A stretch of DNA of 64,000 nucleotides. Source: Beijerinckiaceae bacterium. GTDB lineage: Bacteria > Pseudomonadota > Alphaproteobacteria > Rhizobiales > Beijerinckiaceae. Below are positions 51,315 through 60,061 of this stretch, one piece after another. The notes below the pieces were generated by a model. That model saw nothing but the letters and a program-made list of their open reading frames with translations. It did not search any database and was not told where the DNA came from. Both the position numbers and the translations under genes were made by a program. Numbering within the stretch: the first letter of the stretch is position 1; every line of letters starts with the position of its first letter. Where the stretch lies: contig CANGBC010000004.1 of assembly GCA_947452005.1 (NCBI GenBank), positions 62,001 to 126,000 of the forward strand, given 5' to 3'.

Positions 51315-52301
51315 TCAGAGTTTGTAAAAACTGCGATACCATTCAACAAAAGCCCGCACGCCCTCATCCACGGGCGTGCGCGGCAAAAAGCCGGTGAGTT
51401 TTTCGAGCACGCCTGTTGCTGCTAATGTCGATTGCGGCTCGCCCGGCTGCATCGGCAAATCATTGCGGATAGCGCTGCGGCCTGTCGCTTTTTCAATCGC
51501 GCGAATATAGGCATCCAGCTCGACGGATGTGCCGCCAGCAATATTGATCACGCGCCAAGGTGCGGCGGGTGAGCCATTCGCCTCCGCCGAGGGTGCGGGT
51601 GCGAGCGGCACAAGGCGCACGATGGCTTCGATACAATCATCGACATAAGTAAAGTCGCGCTGCATCTGGCCGCCATTGTAAATATCAATCGGCTGGCCTT
51701 GCAGAATAGCGCGCGTGAATTTGAACAGCGCCATATCGGGGCGCCCCCACGGACCATAGACCGTGAAGAAACGTAAGACGCTGGTCGGCTGCTTCCACAA
51801 ATGCGCATAGGAATGCGCCATGGATTCGGTGGCCCGTTTGGTCGCTGCATAAAATGACAAGGGGTGATCGGCGCGATCTGATTCCGCAAACGGCGTGGGA
51901 TTGGCGCCATAGACGGAGCTGGTCGAGGCCATCAGCAAATGTTGCACAGGATGCGCGCGCAGGGCTTCGAGCAGGTTGAACGTGCCGATGATATTGGCAT
52001 TCACATAAGAGCGCGGCTCTTCCATCGAATAGCGCACGCCTGCCTGGGCTGCCAGATGCACGACGATATCAGCGCGCGTGTCGGCGACGAGCGCTCGCAG
52101 GGCGCTCTCGTCTTCCAGCATGAATTCATGCGCCTGAAACAAATGCGATGTGCCAAGTTCGGCATGGCGGGCGCGCTTCAAGGCCGGATCATAATAATCC
52201 GTCATGCCATCAAGGCCCGTCACCTCATGGCCGAGCGCCATCAGTCTGCGGCAGAGATGAAAGCCGATGAAGCCGGCTGATCCGGTGACAAGAAAACGCA
52301 T
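51315..52301 (-). CDS. NAD-dependent nucleotide-sugar epimerase (UDP-glucuronate 4-epimerase-like)
   Basis: A 328-residue extended SDR. It has the Rossmann start FLVTGSAGFIGFHLCRRL, AAQAGVRYSMEEPRSYVNAN near residue 88 typical of UDP-glucuronate epimerases, the catalytic YAATKRATE (Tyr/Lys) near 152 and RFFTVYGPWGRPDMALFKF near 178. The ATG at 52301 follows GAGG, while an upstream TTG is less likely. It probably makes UDP-galacturonate for surface polysaccharide. Confidence 0.9.
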   Translation of the reverse strand: MRFLVTGSAGFIGFHLCRRLMALGHEVTGLDGMTDYYDPALKRARHAELGTSHLFQAHEFMLEDESALRALVADTRADIVVHLAAQAGVRYSMEEPRSYVNANIIGTFNLLEALRAHPVQHLLMASTSSVYGANPTPFAESDRADHPLSFYAATKRATESMAHSYAHLWKQPTSVLRFFTVYGPWGRPDMALFKFTRAILQGQPIDIYNGGQMQRDFTYVDDCIEAIVRLVPLAPAPSAEANGSPAAPWRVINIAGGTSVELDAYIRAIEKATGRSAIRNDLPMQPGEPQSTLAATGVLEKLTGFLPRTPVDEGVRAFVEWYRSFYKL

Positions 52302-52361
52302 CAAAACCTCTTGGACCCGAAATCTATGCCCTCAAACAGCTGAGCCATGCAAGGGGCAGGC

Positions 52362-53093
52362 TCAGAGCAGGCGCTGATCTTGTCCCTCAAGGACCAGACA
52401 CGTCAGGTGCCCGCTTTTCACGGCCCCGGTATCCAGGTTGATGCGATTGGCATGAAACTCGGGCGCGCGCACGGGCGTGTGGCCATGGATGATGATGCGG
52501 CCAAAATCCTCAGTGCTGGAGAGGAAGGGTTCACGAATCCACATCAGGTCATGCGGGCTTTGTTGATCGAGCGCGATGCCCGGCCGCACACCGGCATGGC
52601 AAAAGAAATAGGGACCGCAGTCATAGCTGAGGTGAAGGCCCCGCAAGAAGCGGCGGTGATGGGCGGGCAGCGCGTGCATGAGCGCATGGCGGGCCTCGGC
52701 ATAGCCCTGGCCGCGCTCCGCATCGCGCGGATCAACGCCATAGGACGCCAATGTCTCGAGGCCACCAACGCGGCGCCAATTCTCAAGCGTGGCTGGATTG
52801 TCAAGAAACGCCTCAAGCAGAGCCTCATGATTGCCGCGCAGGCAGACACTGGCAGAAGGCAGGCGATGATGGGCGAGCGCATCCACAACCGCACAAGACT
52901 CAAGCCCGCGATCAATATAATCGCCAAGCAGAATGATCAGGGCCTCGTCAGGGGTATCGCGCGTGAGGTCACGTTCAATCTTTTGTGTGACCGTCTCCAG
53001 AAGATCCAGGCGGCCGTGGACATCGCCGATGCAGTAGATGCGCAGGCCATGCGGCATGTCTGGCAAAGTCTGATCTGTGTGCCCGTGACCCAT
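52362..53093 (-). CDS. Metallophosphoesterase, PPP-family serine/threonine phosphatase-like
   Basis: A 243-residue phosphatase with the full metal-site set: YCIGDVHGRLDLLETV near residue 20, LLGDYIDRGLES near 56, LRGNHEALLEAF near 83 and IIHGHTPVRAPEFH near 210. This is the PrpA/lambda phosphatase layout. It is cytoplasmic. A tiny ORF with its own terminator lies just upstream in the same direction, so expression may depend on read-through. Confidence 0.92.
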   Translation of the reverse strand: MGHGHTDQTLPDMPHGLRIYCIGDVHGRLDLLETVTQKIERDLTRDTPDEALIILLGDYIDRGLESCAVVDALAHHRLPSASVCLRGNHEALLEAFLDNPATLENWRRVGGLETLASYGVDPRDAERGQGYAEARHALMHALPAHHRRFLRGLHLSYDCGPYFFCHAGVRPGIALDQQSPHDLMWIREPFLSSTEDFGRIIIHGHTPVRAPEFHANRINLDTGAVKSGHLTCLVLEGQDQRLL

Positions 53094-53132
53094 GGTGTGA
53101 AATCTGGAGCGTCAATGGGGCGAAAAAAGGAT

Positions 53133-53172
53133 TTTAAAAAACAAAGAGGGACTGCCCCGAGGCAGCCCCTCC
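53133..53172 (-). terminator. Rho-independent terminator of the 22-codon transcript
   Basis: On the minus strand the 11-bp stem GAGGGGCTGCC / GGCAGTCCCTC (one G-U pair) with loop TCGG is followed by TTTGTTTTTT. It lies 26 bp past the small ORF's stop and 40 bp before the phosphatase start, so it can end a separate small transcript or act as an attenuator. Confidence 0.9.
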
Positions 53173-53197
53173 ATTGTCTTTGCCGCAGCGGTTGCGC

Positions 53198-53266
53198 TTA
53201 ATCGACGCCCACCTCAGCGGAGGCGTGGATCCAGGTGCAAAGCTCCGGCTGATGACAATGAGACAC
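53198..53266 (-). CDS. 22-residue peptide with an extreme Shine-Dalgarno sequence
   Basis: A GTG-initiated ORF of 22 codons with three histidines, two cysteines and a tryptophan (the first half begins MSHCHQPELCTW). The 15 bases GAAAGGAGGTGATCC stand directly before the AG of the initiation region; with these, 17 nt are complementary to the end of 16S rRNA. It is followed by a terminator and preceded by an inverted repeat, so it forms a compact unit of about 150-180 nt. It could be a leader peptide, a free small protein or a ribosome-binding RNA. I do not recognise a family. Confidence 0.6.
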   Translation of the reverse strand: MSHCHQPELCTWIHASAEVGVD

Positions 53267-53306
53267 TGGATCACCTCCTTTCGATTGTTGAAGACGGCTC
53301 TAGTCT

Positions 53307-53333
53307 GCTTGCGAATCACTTTTCTTCGCAAGC
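53307..53333. promoter_or_regulatory. Perfect 9-bp inverted repeat upstream of the small ORF
   Basis: GCTTGCGAA and TTCGCAAGC flank a 9-nt A+T-rich spacer. It lies about 40 bp upstream of the small ORF start, where a promoter is expected, so it may be an operator for a dimeric regulator; if transcribed it would form a hairpin. The 381-bp gap 53094-53474 otherwise holds the small ORF, its terminator and, at its right end, the leader of the acidic protein gene. Confidence 0.6.
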
Positions 53334-53474
53334 CCTATTTTTCAGGGGTGAGCTGAATGTTGGGCCGTTAACTTTTCGTTTACTTTTGTGTCTTGCACCT
53401 GCATCACAATAGACTTTGCATCCAAGCGGGGGTTTCGCGAGTTCCCCCGCTGTCCAGCCAGTCGGGGAGAGACC

Positions 53475-53768
53475 ATGTTCACTGTAGAGATCGAGGGCCG
53501 TGCCATTGCGGTCACCAATGCGCAGGAAGCGCAGGCGCGCGAATTGATCGAGAGCGAAGAGTTTCTTGAAGACCTGACGGTCATTCACAGCGGCGGCAAA
53601 CCCATTTGGGACGGCGAGACAGAGCTCAGCCTTCGCCCGGCAACGCCCGCCGAAGTCGAAGAATTTGAAGATGCTGACGATCTCGATGAAGACGAGACCG
53701 CCGATGAAGATGAGCCCTCTGTTGTTTTCCTCATCGATATTGATGACGAAGAAGACGACGAGGCTTGA
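53475..53768 (+). CDS. Acidic hypothetical protein (97 residues)
   Basis: A soluble protein starting MFTVEIEGRAIAVTNAQEAQ. The last 35 residues are nearly all Asp/Glu (EDADDLDEDETADEDE), which gives a very low pI. GGGGAGAG precedes the ATG at 53475. It has its own terminator. The family is not recognised. Acidic tails like this are found in DNA mimics and chaperones, but nothing else supports either idea. Confidence 0.7.
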   Translation: MFTVEIEGRAIAVTNAQEAQARELIESEEFLEDLTVIHSGGKPIWDGETELSLRPATPAEVEEFEDADDLDEDETADEDEPSVVFLIDIDDEEDDEA

Positions 53769-53772
53769 TACA

Positions 53773-53801
53773 AAAACGGGCGCCTGAGGCGCCCGTTTTT
53801 T
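53773..53801. terminator. Bidirectional terminator between convergent small genes
   Basis: The stem AAACGGGCGCC / GGCGCCCGTTT with a TGA loop has A and T runs on either side, so it can stop transcripts from both the acidic protein gene (plus) and the 77-residue protein gene (minus). Confidence 0.92.
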
Positions 53802-54035
53802 TCACTTCTTGGTGGTCGCACCAGCGCGTTGCAGGCTTTTGATGCGCAACGGCGGCTGGCCGGATTTTTCGGCAATCTCGCGATCTTGCTCTTCGATCAC
53901 GGCGCGGGCGGGCTCATCACCATCCAGGCCGCCGACGACATCGCTGGGCACACGGCGATTGGAGCGACGCGAGCCATCTTCGTAAAACACATCGAAGAGC
54001 ACGAATTCGCTTTTGGAATTTTGTTTCTTCGCCAC
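53802..54035 (-). CDS. Hypothetical protein (77 residues)
   Basis: A small basic/acidic mixed protein; from the GTG at 54035, preceded by GGAGAG, it reads MAKKQNSKSEFVLFDVFYED and ends in a lysine tail. A GTG at 54068 would add 11 residues but has a poorer ribosome site. No signal, membrane span or motif. It resembles small conserved hypotheticals of rhizobia by its EFVLFDVFYEDGS core, which is recollection only. Confidence 0.65.
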   Translation of the reverse strand: MAKKQNSKSEFVLFDVFYEDGSRRSNRRVPSDVVGGLDGDEPARAVIEEQDREIAEKSGQPPLRIKSLQRAGATTKK

Positions 54036-54116
54036 AGCTCTCTCCGCAATCTCGATCGTGCAATTCACAATCCCAATAAAGGAGACGTATAGGCCCTGCG
54101 TGGCAGAAAGGGAAAT

Positions 54117-54401
54117 TCAGGCCGACCCGGCTGCGGCCGCGCCATAGACAAAGCGCAGGACGCGTGCGCCCCCACAATCGCGCAGCTCCAGATCGCCATA
54201 ATCGGCGCCCATCCGCAGCATCAGATCACGCGGCAACTCGACGGACAGCAGTGGCGTCTTCTTGAGCGAGGCCATTTCGCACGCCTTGGCAATGAGTTCA
54301 CGCACGCCCCGCTCGTGGGCTGGCATATCCGTCAGCGTCACAGACATGGGCCCGCCAGCGAGCGTTGCCTGCAGCAATTGATCGAGATCCGACAGTTTCA
54401 T
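54117..54401 (-). CDS. Hypothetical protein (94 residues)
   Basis: A soluble protein starting MKLSDLDQLLQATLAGGPMS. It has one cysteine in the middle and one near the end (RDCGG), and no recognised domain. GGAGCG precedes the ATG. It is divergent from the rpf-like operon start at 54654, with a 252-bp A+T-rich gap between them. Function is unknown. Confidence 0.6.
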   Translation of the reverse strand: MKLSDLDQLLQATLAGGPMSVTLTDMPAHERGVRELIAKACEMASLKKTPLLSVELPRDLMLRMGADYGDLELRDCGGARVLRFVYGAAAAGSA

Positions 54402-54653
54402 GCGGGACGCTCCGGTTGCGCGCGGTTAAAGACAAGTAAACGGAGGCCCGGCCCAAAAGGTTTCCCGCACGGAAGCATTCATTGTTTTACTCAACAGAAA
54501 CAAAGAGGAGTAATTTGTGAAGCATAATGTTTCGCAAATTGCGACATATGCGATTGATTAAGACAATTACATGATCATTGGCCTGTCGGATGGCAGAGCC
54601 AACTTTGTCTGCGCTGTCCGGATTGTTGTGTTCCAAGCTCACCGGGCGCGTTC

Positions 54654-56798
54654 ATGTCTCTCATCGTTATCCTCGACGACCGGATTTCGAACCGGAATAT
54701 TTTCGCCAAGCTCGCGGCCTCCATCGAAGAGGATGTGTCGGTGCGCGCTTTTGGTGATCCGCAAGAGGCTCTTGATTGGCTGGCCCATCACACGCCCGAT
54801 CTCGTCATCACCGATTATAAAATGCCCGAGATGGACGGCGCGGAATTCACCCGCCGCTTCCGTGAGCTGTCGTCCTCCATTGATGTCCCGGTCGTTGTCA
54901 TCACGGTCTATGAAGAGCGCAGCTTCCGTTTGCGTGCCTTGGAAGCAGGCGCAACCGATTTTCTCACCTCACCTGTCGATCACCATGAATTCGTCACGCG
55001 CGCCCGCAATTTGCTCAAAATGCACAAGCAGCAGAAATTGCTGGCGAGCCGTGCCATCTCACTGGAGCGCGAGCTGGAACATAGCGAGCGCTCGCGTGAA
55101 TGGGCGCTGCGCGATTCCCGCGAGCGCCTGGCGCAAGTCATCGACACGCTGCCAGTGGCTATTTGCGCGGCTGGCGCTGATGGCAATCTGATTTTTGTGA
55201 ACGCGTTCAAAGCGGAGCTGTTTGGCTTTGAGGCGGACAAGAAAATCGGCCAAAGTCTGACCGATGTGTTTGGCACTGAGGGCGGTGAGAGCATGATGGC
55301 GCTTAACCGCATGGTGTTTGAAACAGGCAAAGCGCTGCCGCCCTTTGAAGAAGAAATTGTCGATGCCAAGGGTGATGTGCGTGTTTTGCTGACCACCAAA
55401 TCGCCGCTGAAGGATCTGACGGGTCATGTGACAGCCGTCCTGACCAGCGCGCTTGATATTACGACCCGCAAAGCCACCGAAGGCCATTTGCGCCATCTCG
55501 CCCATCATGATCCGCTGACCGATCTGCCCAATCGCACGCTGCTGCATGAGCGCATGCGCCGCCTGATTGCCCGCTCACGGCGTGGTGATCAGCCCTTTGC
55601 CTTGCACATGCTCGATCTCGATGGATTCAAAGCGGTCAATGATCTGCTCGGCCATTCGGCCGGTGACCGGTTCATCCGCCATGTGGGTCAAAAATTGCGT
55701 CAGGCCATCCGCGCGCAAGATACTTTGGCGCGATTGGGGGGTGATGAATTTGCCATTCTGCAAGCACAGGTGACTTCTGGCGAAGATGCGGCAGATTTTG
55801 CGCGCCGTATTCTCGAGGTGGTCGCTGATGCCTCTGACTTTGAAAATAGCGGACTGCGCACCACCGCCAGTATCGGCATTGCCATTCATCCCGATGACGG
55901 GCTTGATGGTGAAGATCTGCTGAAAAATGCGGATCTCGCCATGTATCGCGCCAAAGGCGAGCAGGGCAATGCATTCTGCTTTTATGCCGCCGACATGCAG
56001 ATGCGCGCGCGCAACGATGCCATGCTGGATGGCGAATTGCGCCGTGCATTGGAGAATGGCGAATTCCTGCTCTATTATCAGCCGCAAATTGATATGCGCA
56101 GCGGCGACATTGTCGGTGCGGAAGCTCTGTTGCGCTGGAACCGACCGGGCAATGGCATAGTTGGGCCCGGCGTTTTTCTCACGCGCTGCGAAGAAAATGG
56201 CCTAATCATTCCCCTCAACGAATGGGTGTTGCGCGAAGCCTGTCGCGAAGCGCGCGGCTGGCAGGATATGGGATTAGCCTTGCGCGTCAGTGTCAATTTG
56301 TCGCCTGTGCAATTCCGCAAGCGCGATATGCCTGACCTCGTCAGAAGCGCGCTGCAGGAGAGCGGCCTGCCACCGGACTATCTGGATCTTGAATTGACCG
56401 AAAGCATCGTCGTCAGAGACTTTGATGCAGTCGCCGCCGACTTGCAGCAAATGCTGGATATGGGGGTGCATGTGTCGATTGATGATTTCGGCACGGGCTA
56501 TTCATCGCTGTCCTATGTCAAGAATTTCCCCGTTGACCGGCTCAAGGTTGATCAGAGTTTTGTGCGCAACCTCACGCAGGATTCCAATGATGCAGCGATT
56601 GTGCGTGCCATCGTCACGCTGGGGCATAGTCTGGGCCTGAAAGTTGTGGCCGAAGGCGTGGAGACGCCCGAGCAATTGGCGCGCCTGCGTGATGAAGGCT
56701 GCGATGAAGTGCAGGGCTATTATTTCGGCCGCCCCATGCCCGCGTGGGATTTCATTGCGCAGGCTGCGCAATGGCCGCAGCTGGCCGCCAGTGCGTGA
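54654..56798 (+). CDS. REC-PAS-GGDEF-EAL response regulator of the DSF locus
   Basis: A 714-residue cyclic-di-GMP enzyme. The N-terminal receiver (1-125) has the acceptor Asp54 in [12 protein letters not shown] and resembles the RpfG receiver (for instance [11 protein letters not shown] and [10 protein letters not shown]). The usual receiver lysine is replaced: the loop is TSPVD with Ser106. A PAS domain follows (about 160-270), then GGDEF with an intact [10 protein letters not shown] (about 275-435), then EAL with [17 protein letters not shown] and [12 protein letters not shown] (about 455-705). Both catalytic motifs are intact, so it may make and break c-di-GMP. It precedes the RpfC-like kinase by 8 bp. 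Confidence 0.92.
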   Translation: MSLIVILDDRISNRNIFAKLAASIEEDVSVRAFGDPQEALDWLAHHTPDLVITDYKMPEMDGAEFTRRFRELSSSIDVPVVVITVYEERSFRLRALEAGATDFLTSPVDHHEFVTRARNLLKMHKQQKLLASRAISLERELEHSERSREWALRDSRERLAQVIDTLPVAICAAGADGNLIFVNAFKAELFGFEADKKIGQSLTDVFGTEGGESMMALNRMVFETGKALPPFEEEIVDAKGDVRVLLTTKSPLKDLTGHVTAVLTSALDITTRKATEGHLRHLAHHDPLTDLPNRTLLHERMRRLIARSRRGDQPFALHMLDLDGFKAVNDLLGHSAGDRFIRHVGQKLRQAIRAQDTLARLGGDEFAILQAQVTSGEDAADFARRILEVVADASDFENSGLRTTASIGIAIHPDDGLDGEDLLKNADLAMYRAKGEQGNAFCFYAADMQMRARNDAMLDGELRRALENGEFLLYYQPQIDMRSGDIVGAEALLRWNRPGNGIVGPGVFLTRCEENGLIIPLNEWVLREACREARGWQDMGLALRVSVNLSPVQFRKRDMPDLVRSALQESGLPPDYLDLELTESIVVRDFDAVAADLQQMLDMGVHVSIDDFGTGYSSLSYVKNFPVDRLKVDQSFVRNLTQDSNDAAIVRAIVTLGHSLGLKVVAEGVETPEQLARLRDEGCDEVQGYYFGRPMPAWDFIAQAAQWPQLAASA

Positions 56799-56806
56799 GC
56801 GGCCTC

Positions 56807-58885
56807 ATGCGCGCCGAGCAGGGTCTCTTTGGCTGGGTCATGTCGCGCCTGTCCGCGCGCCCTGACAGCGAACATGAGCTGACGCTCAGCCGTTTGGCGC
56901 TCAGCATGATTGCCTTTCTGGCGCTGTTCATCGGCTATCTGGGCGGGAGCGACGAGCATCGGCATTATCTGGAACACGTCAGCACGTATTTCGTGGCTTT
57001 TACCGCAGCCACATTGTTTCTCTTTGCGCATCTGCTCTGGCGCCCGGGCGTCTCGCAGTTTCGGCGCTATCTGGGTATTCCGATTGATATTGGCTGCGTG
57101 GCCTATCTCATGCATTCGGGCGATGAGCTGACAGCTTTCACCTATCCGATTTTTCTTTGGGCAATTTTTGGCAATGGCTTCCGATTTGGCATCAAATATC
57201 TTTTTGTTGCCGCCATCCTTGGTTTTCTGGCCTTTCTGGCCGTCATCGTCACCACACCATTCTGGCGCGACAATCGTGAATTGAGCACGGGGCTTTTGCT
57301 GGCGCTCATTGTTTTGCCGGTCTATGTGTCCGCCCTCATTCGCCGCCTGTCAGAAGCCAAGCGGCAGGCGGAAGAGGCCAGCCGTGCAAAAAGCCTGTTT
57401 CTGGCATCGATCAGTCATGAATTGCGCACGCCGCTCAATGCTGTGATCGGTTTGAGCGATATGCTGTCCAGGACAAAGCTGGATGATGCGCAATCAGATA
57501 TGGCGCGCACGATTGGGAAATCAGGGCGCTCCCTGCTCGGGCTGATCAATTCATTACTCGATTTGTCGCGCATGGAAATCGGCAAAAAGCCGCAGATGAC
57601 CGTGTTCGATTTGCACGAATTGCTCAACGACATTCATGCCATGCTGGATGTGCAGGCAAAGGCAAAGACTATCGACTTGTTGTTGCATGTGGACCCGAAC
57701 GTGCCCCGTTTTGTTCTGGGCTCGATGCGCCATTTCGAAGAGGTGCTGATCAACCTGTGCGGCAATGCGGTCAAATTCACGACGCGCGGCTATGTGGGGA
57801 TGGCGGTGAAAATCGCATCGCTTGAGGGCGAACAGATTCGGTTGCGCTTTGAAGTGACGGATACTGGCATAGGCATTGCGCCCGAAGCGCAGGCGCGGAT
57901 TTTTGAATCGTTCACACAGGCCGATGAGACGATCATTGATCGTTTTGGCGGCACAGGGCTTGGTCTTTCGATTGCGCGGCAATTGGTCAATGCACATGGC
58001 GGCGAAATTGGCGTGCAGAGTGCGCCAGGGCGTGGCTCGACCTTCTGGTTTGAGATGGAAGTCGGGTTGGCTGAGGCGCCTGAGGTACAGCTGACAGACG
58101 AGACGCTTACCCCGACGCGCGCCCTGCGCATTCTGGTGGCAGAAGACAATCGCACCAATCAAATGGTGATCGCGCGCATTCTTGAACATGGCGGGCATTC
58201 GCTTGTCATCGTCGATAATGGTGATGCGGCGGTTGATCGCTTGCTGCAGGAGGATTTTGACCTGGTCTTGATGGACCTGAACATGCCGGTGATGAATGGG
58301 CTCGAGGCGTCGAAATTTTACGCTTTCGCGATGCTGGGGCAGGAGCGTGCGCCGATTGTTGCGCTCACCGCCGACGCGACGCCCGAAAGTGCGCGCAAAT
58401 GTGCGGAGGCTGGCATGGTGGCCTGTTTGAACAAGCCCATTGATGCCAAAGCCCTGCTCGAGGCGGTGGCGCGTTATGGGCGAGCGGTTGCGCATGTTCC
58501 TGTCGAACCCACCCTTGCATCAGTGCCCGCCGATGGGGCGGTTGCGGCGGTCAATCCGGACGCTTTGGCTGATCTTGAGAAATTGGGCGGCAAGCTTTTT
58601 GTGGGCGAGATTGTCACGCAATTTGTCAGCGATGCTGCGGGCGTTTTGCAAAAACTCGAAGAGGCGGTGCAGGCACAGGATGTCGCGAGCTTTCGCGATC
58701 ATGCCCATGCTTTGCGATCTTGTGCTGCCAATGTCGGCGCGCAGGCGATTTTTCAGCGTTGTCTGGCATTACGCGCGATTGAGCCCGATGCGCTGAGGCA
58801 CGATGGACAAGCGCAATTGCAGGCTCTGGAAGCCGAATTTGCGGCTGCGCGCGCGGCCTTGCTACCGCATATTCAGGCTGCGTGA
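56807..58885 (+). CDS. rpfC: RpfC-like hybrid sensor histidine kinase (DSF receptor)
   Basis: A 692-residue kinase. The N-terminal input region has five to six helices with the RpfC pattern: SARPDSEHELTLSRLALSM, then LWRPGVSQFRRYLG, AIFGNGFRFGIKYL and LSTGLLLALIVLPVYVSALI. HisKA follows (SISHELRTPLNAVIG, His about 204), HATPase (NAVKFT, DTGIGIAP, GGTGLGLSIA), a receiver (LVLMDLNMPVMNG, Asp about 489) and a C-terminal Hpt (AHALRSCAANVG, His about 633). In Xanthomonas RpfC senses the fatty acid signal DSF. ATG at 56807 is chosen; a GTG at 56795 overlapping the previous stop is possible. Confidence 0.88.
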   Translation: MRAEQGLFGWVMSRLSARPDSEHELTLSRLALSMIAFLALFIGYLGGSDEHRHYLEHVSTYFVAFTAATLFLFAHLLWRPGVSQFRRYLGIPIDIGCVAYLMHSGDELTAFTYPIFLWAIFGNGFRFGIKYLFVAAILGFLAFLAVIVTTPFWRDNRELSTGLLLALIVLPVYVSALIRRLSEAKRQAEEASRAKSLFLASISHELRTPLNAVIGLSDMLSRTKLDDAQSDMARTIGKSGRSLLGLINSLLDLSRMEIGKKPQMTVFDLHELLNDIHAMLDVQAKAKTIDLLLHVDPNVPRFVLGSMRHFEEVLINLCGNAVKFTTRGYVGMAVKIASLEGEQIRLRFEVTDTGIGIAPEAQARIFESFTQADETIIDRFGGTGLGLSIARQLVNAHGGEIGVQSAPGRGSTFWFEMEVGLAEAPEVQLTDETLTPTRALRILVAEDNRTNQMVIARILEHGGHSLVIVDNGDAAVDRLLQEDFDLVLMDLNMPVMNGLEASKFYAFAMLGQERAPIVALTADATPESARKCAEAGMVACLNKPIDAKALLEAVARYGRAVAHVPVEPTLASVPADGAVAAVNPDALADLEKLGGKLFVGEIVTQFVSDAAGVLQKLEEAVQAQDVASFRDHAHALRSCAANVGAQAIFQRCLALRAIEPDALRHDGQAQLQALEAEFAAARAALLPHIQAA

Positions 58886-58888
58886 ATC

Positions 58889-59857
58889 TTACGCGCGCGC
58901 AATGCGTTTGCGTTGCGCCGAGGCCAGGCGTTCCATGCGGCGCAAGTCGCTTTCGCCCAATTGCATGGCTGTGCCTACCCAGATATCGGTGATATCGTGC
59001 AATTCCTCAAAGCTGAGTGGCAGCACGCGTTGGCGGGCCTGCATCAAAGCCAGATGCAGATTGTAACGCGCGGTCCCGCCGGCAATGAATTTACGAACCT
59101 CTTCTTCGCCCGCACCATCCTCAGCCAGAATATCAACCACGCCCATTTCATGCAGCTCTTCGGCGGTGTAGATCTTGCCGGACAGGATCATGCGTTGTGC
59201 GGCGGTCATGCCGATCTTGCGCGTCAGCAGGCTCATGGCGCCCATGCCGGGGAAGAGGTTGAACAAGACCTCTGGCAGGCCCATGCGCGCTTTGCGCTCG
59301 GCCACCAGAATGTTGAACGACATGGCGCCTTCAAATCCCCCGCCCAGCGCATCGCCTTGCACAAGGCCAATGGTGAGCACAGAGGAGTCGAATCCCGTCG
59401 CCATGTGATAGGCGACATCGCAGCAATCAACCGCGTAAGCTCGCAAGCCCTCACGGTCGCTGTTGCGGATCATGGCGACGAAGTGGTCGAGATCGCCGCC
59501 CAGATTGTAAATGCCGGGAAGGTCGGATGCGCCGACGAAAAAGTGCAGCTTGTCCGCACCTGTTCCGGCCTGCGTATAAGTCTGAATGGCACGGCGCAGG
59601 CTGATCAGTTCACGCAGCAGCGAGGGGGTGAAACTGGGCGGGCCAGACGGGCGCATGGCGCACCACATGGCTTTGGCGGGCGCATCAAAACGAATGTTGA
59701 GCTCACGCAGGCCTTGCGGCGGGAACGGTGCGGGTGCCGCCTCGATCCGTTTGAGCTCGGACAGGCGTGGCCTGATCCGTTCCGCTCTCATAAAGGGCAG
59801 GGCGTCGCCCTGAGTGACGCGCAATTGCCCGGCCGTTGAAAGATCAAAATACGCCAT
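58889..59857 (-). CDS. rpfF: RpfF-like DSF synthase (crotonase family)
   Basis: Makes the diffusible cis-2-unsaturated fatty acid signal from acyl-ACP. The 322-residue protein has the RpfF hallmarks NLGGDLDHFV near residue 118, GDALGGGFEGAMSFN with catalytic Glu176, and GLPEVLFNLFPGMGAMS with catalytic Glu196; the 20-residue spacing equals that of Glu141 and Glu161 in Xanthomonas RpfF. GGGGGAG precedes the ATG. It converges on the RpfC-like gene with only 3 bp between stops. It is longer than the Xanthomonas enzyme, with an N-terminal extension. Confidence 0.9.
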   Translation of the reverse strand: MAYFDLSTAGQLRVTQGDALPFMRAERIRPRLSELKRIEAAPAPFPPQGLRELNIRFDAPAKAMWCAMRPSGPPSFTPSLLRELISLRRAIQTYTQAGTGADKLHFFVGASDLPGIYNLGGDLDHFVAMIRNSDREGLRAYAVDCCDVAYHMATGFDSSVLTIGLVQGDALGGGFEGAMSFNILVAERKARMGLPEVLFNLFPGMGAMSLLTRKIGMTAAQRMILSGKIYTAEELHEMGVVDILAEDGAGEEEVRKFIAGGTARYNLHLALMQARQRVLPLSFEELHDITDIWVGTAMQLGESDLRRMERLASAQRKRIARA

Positions 59858-60061
59858 ACTTTTACTCCCCCGCCGCTCGCGAGTGCACTTGGCTACGCGG
59901 GATTAAAGTAAACGCATTTTAACGTTTGTGAACTATTTCGTTACACTTGTTCCCAAAATGGTTAATGGCCCTAACGGAAGGTTTGTCAGATTTTATATGG
60001 ATTTAACGCAATAAATCAGATTTTTCCAGCGCGTTTATTGCTTATTTATCCGCTTTTCGGG
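59858..60061 (-). promoter_or_regulatory. A+T-rich region upstream of rpfF
   Basis: A 204-bp gap with an inverted repeat AAACG-N8-CGTTT at 59910-59927, about 55 bp from the rpfF start, and long A+T stretches further out. It should hold the rpfF promoter; no exact hexamers can be named. The gene on its other side ends here, with no obvious terminator. Confidence 0.4.

Noticed and set aside
53266-53282. A 16S rRNA fragment on the plus strand
   Set aside because: Only the last 17 nt match the 16S 3' end; the preceding sequence is not rRNA. The match is better explained by a Shine-Dalgarno on the other strand.
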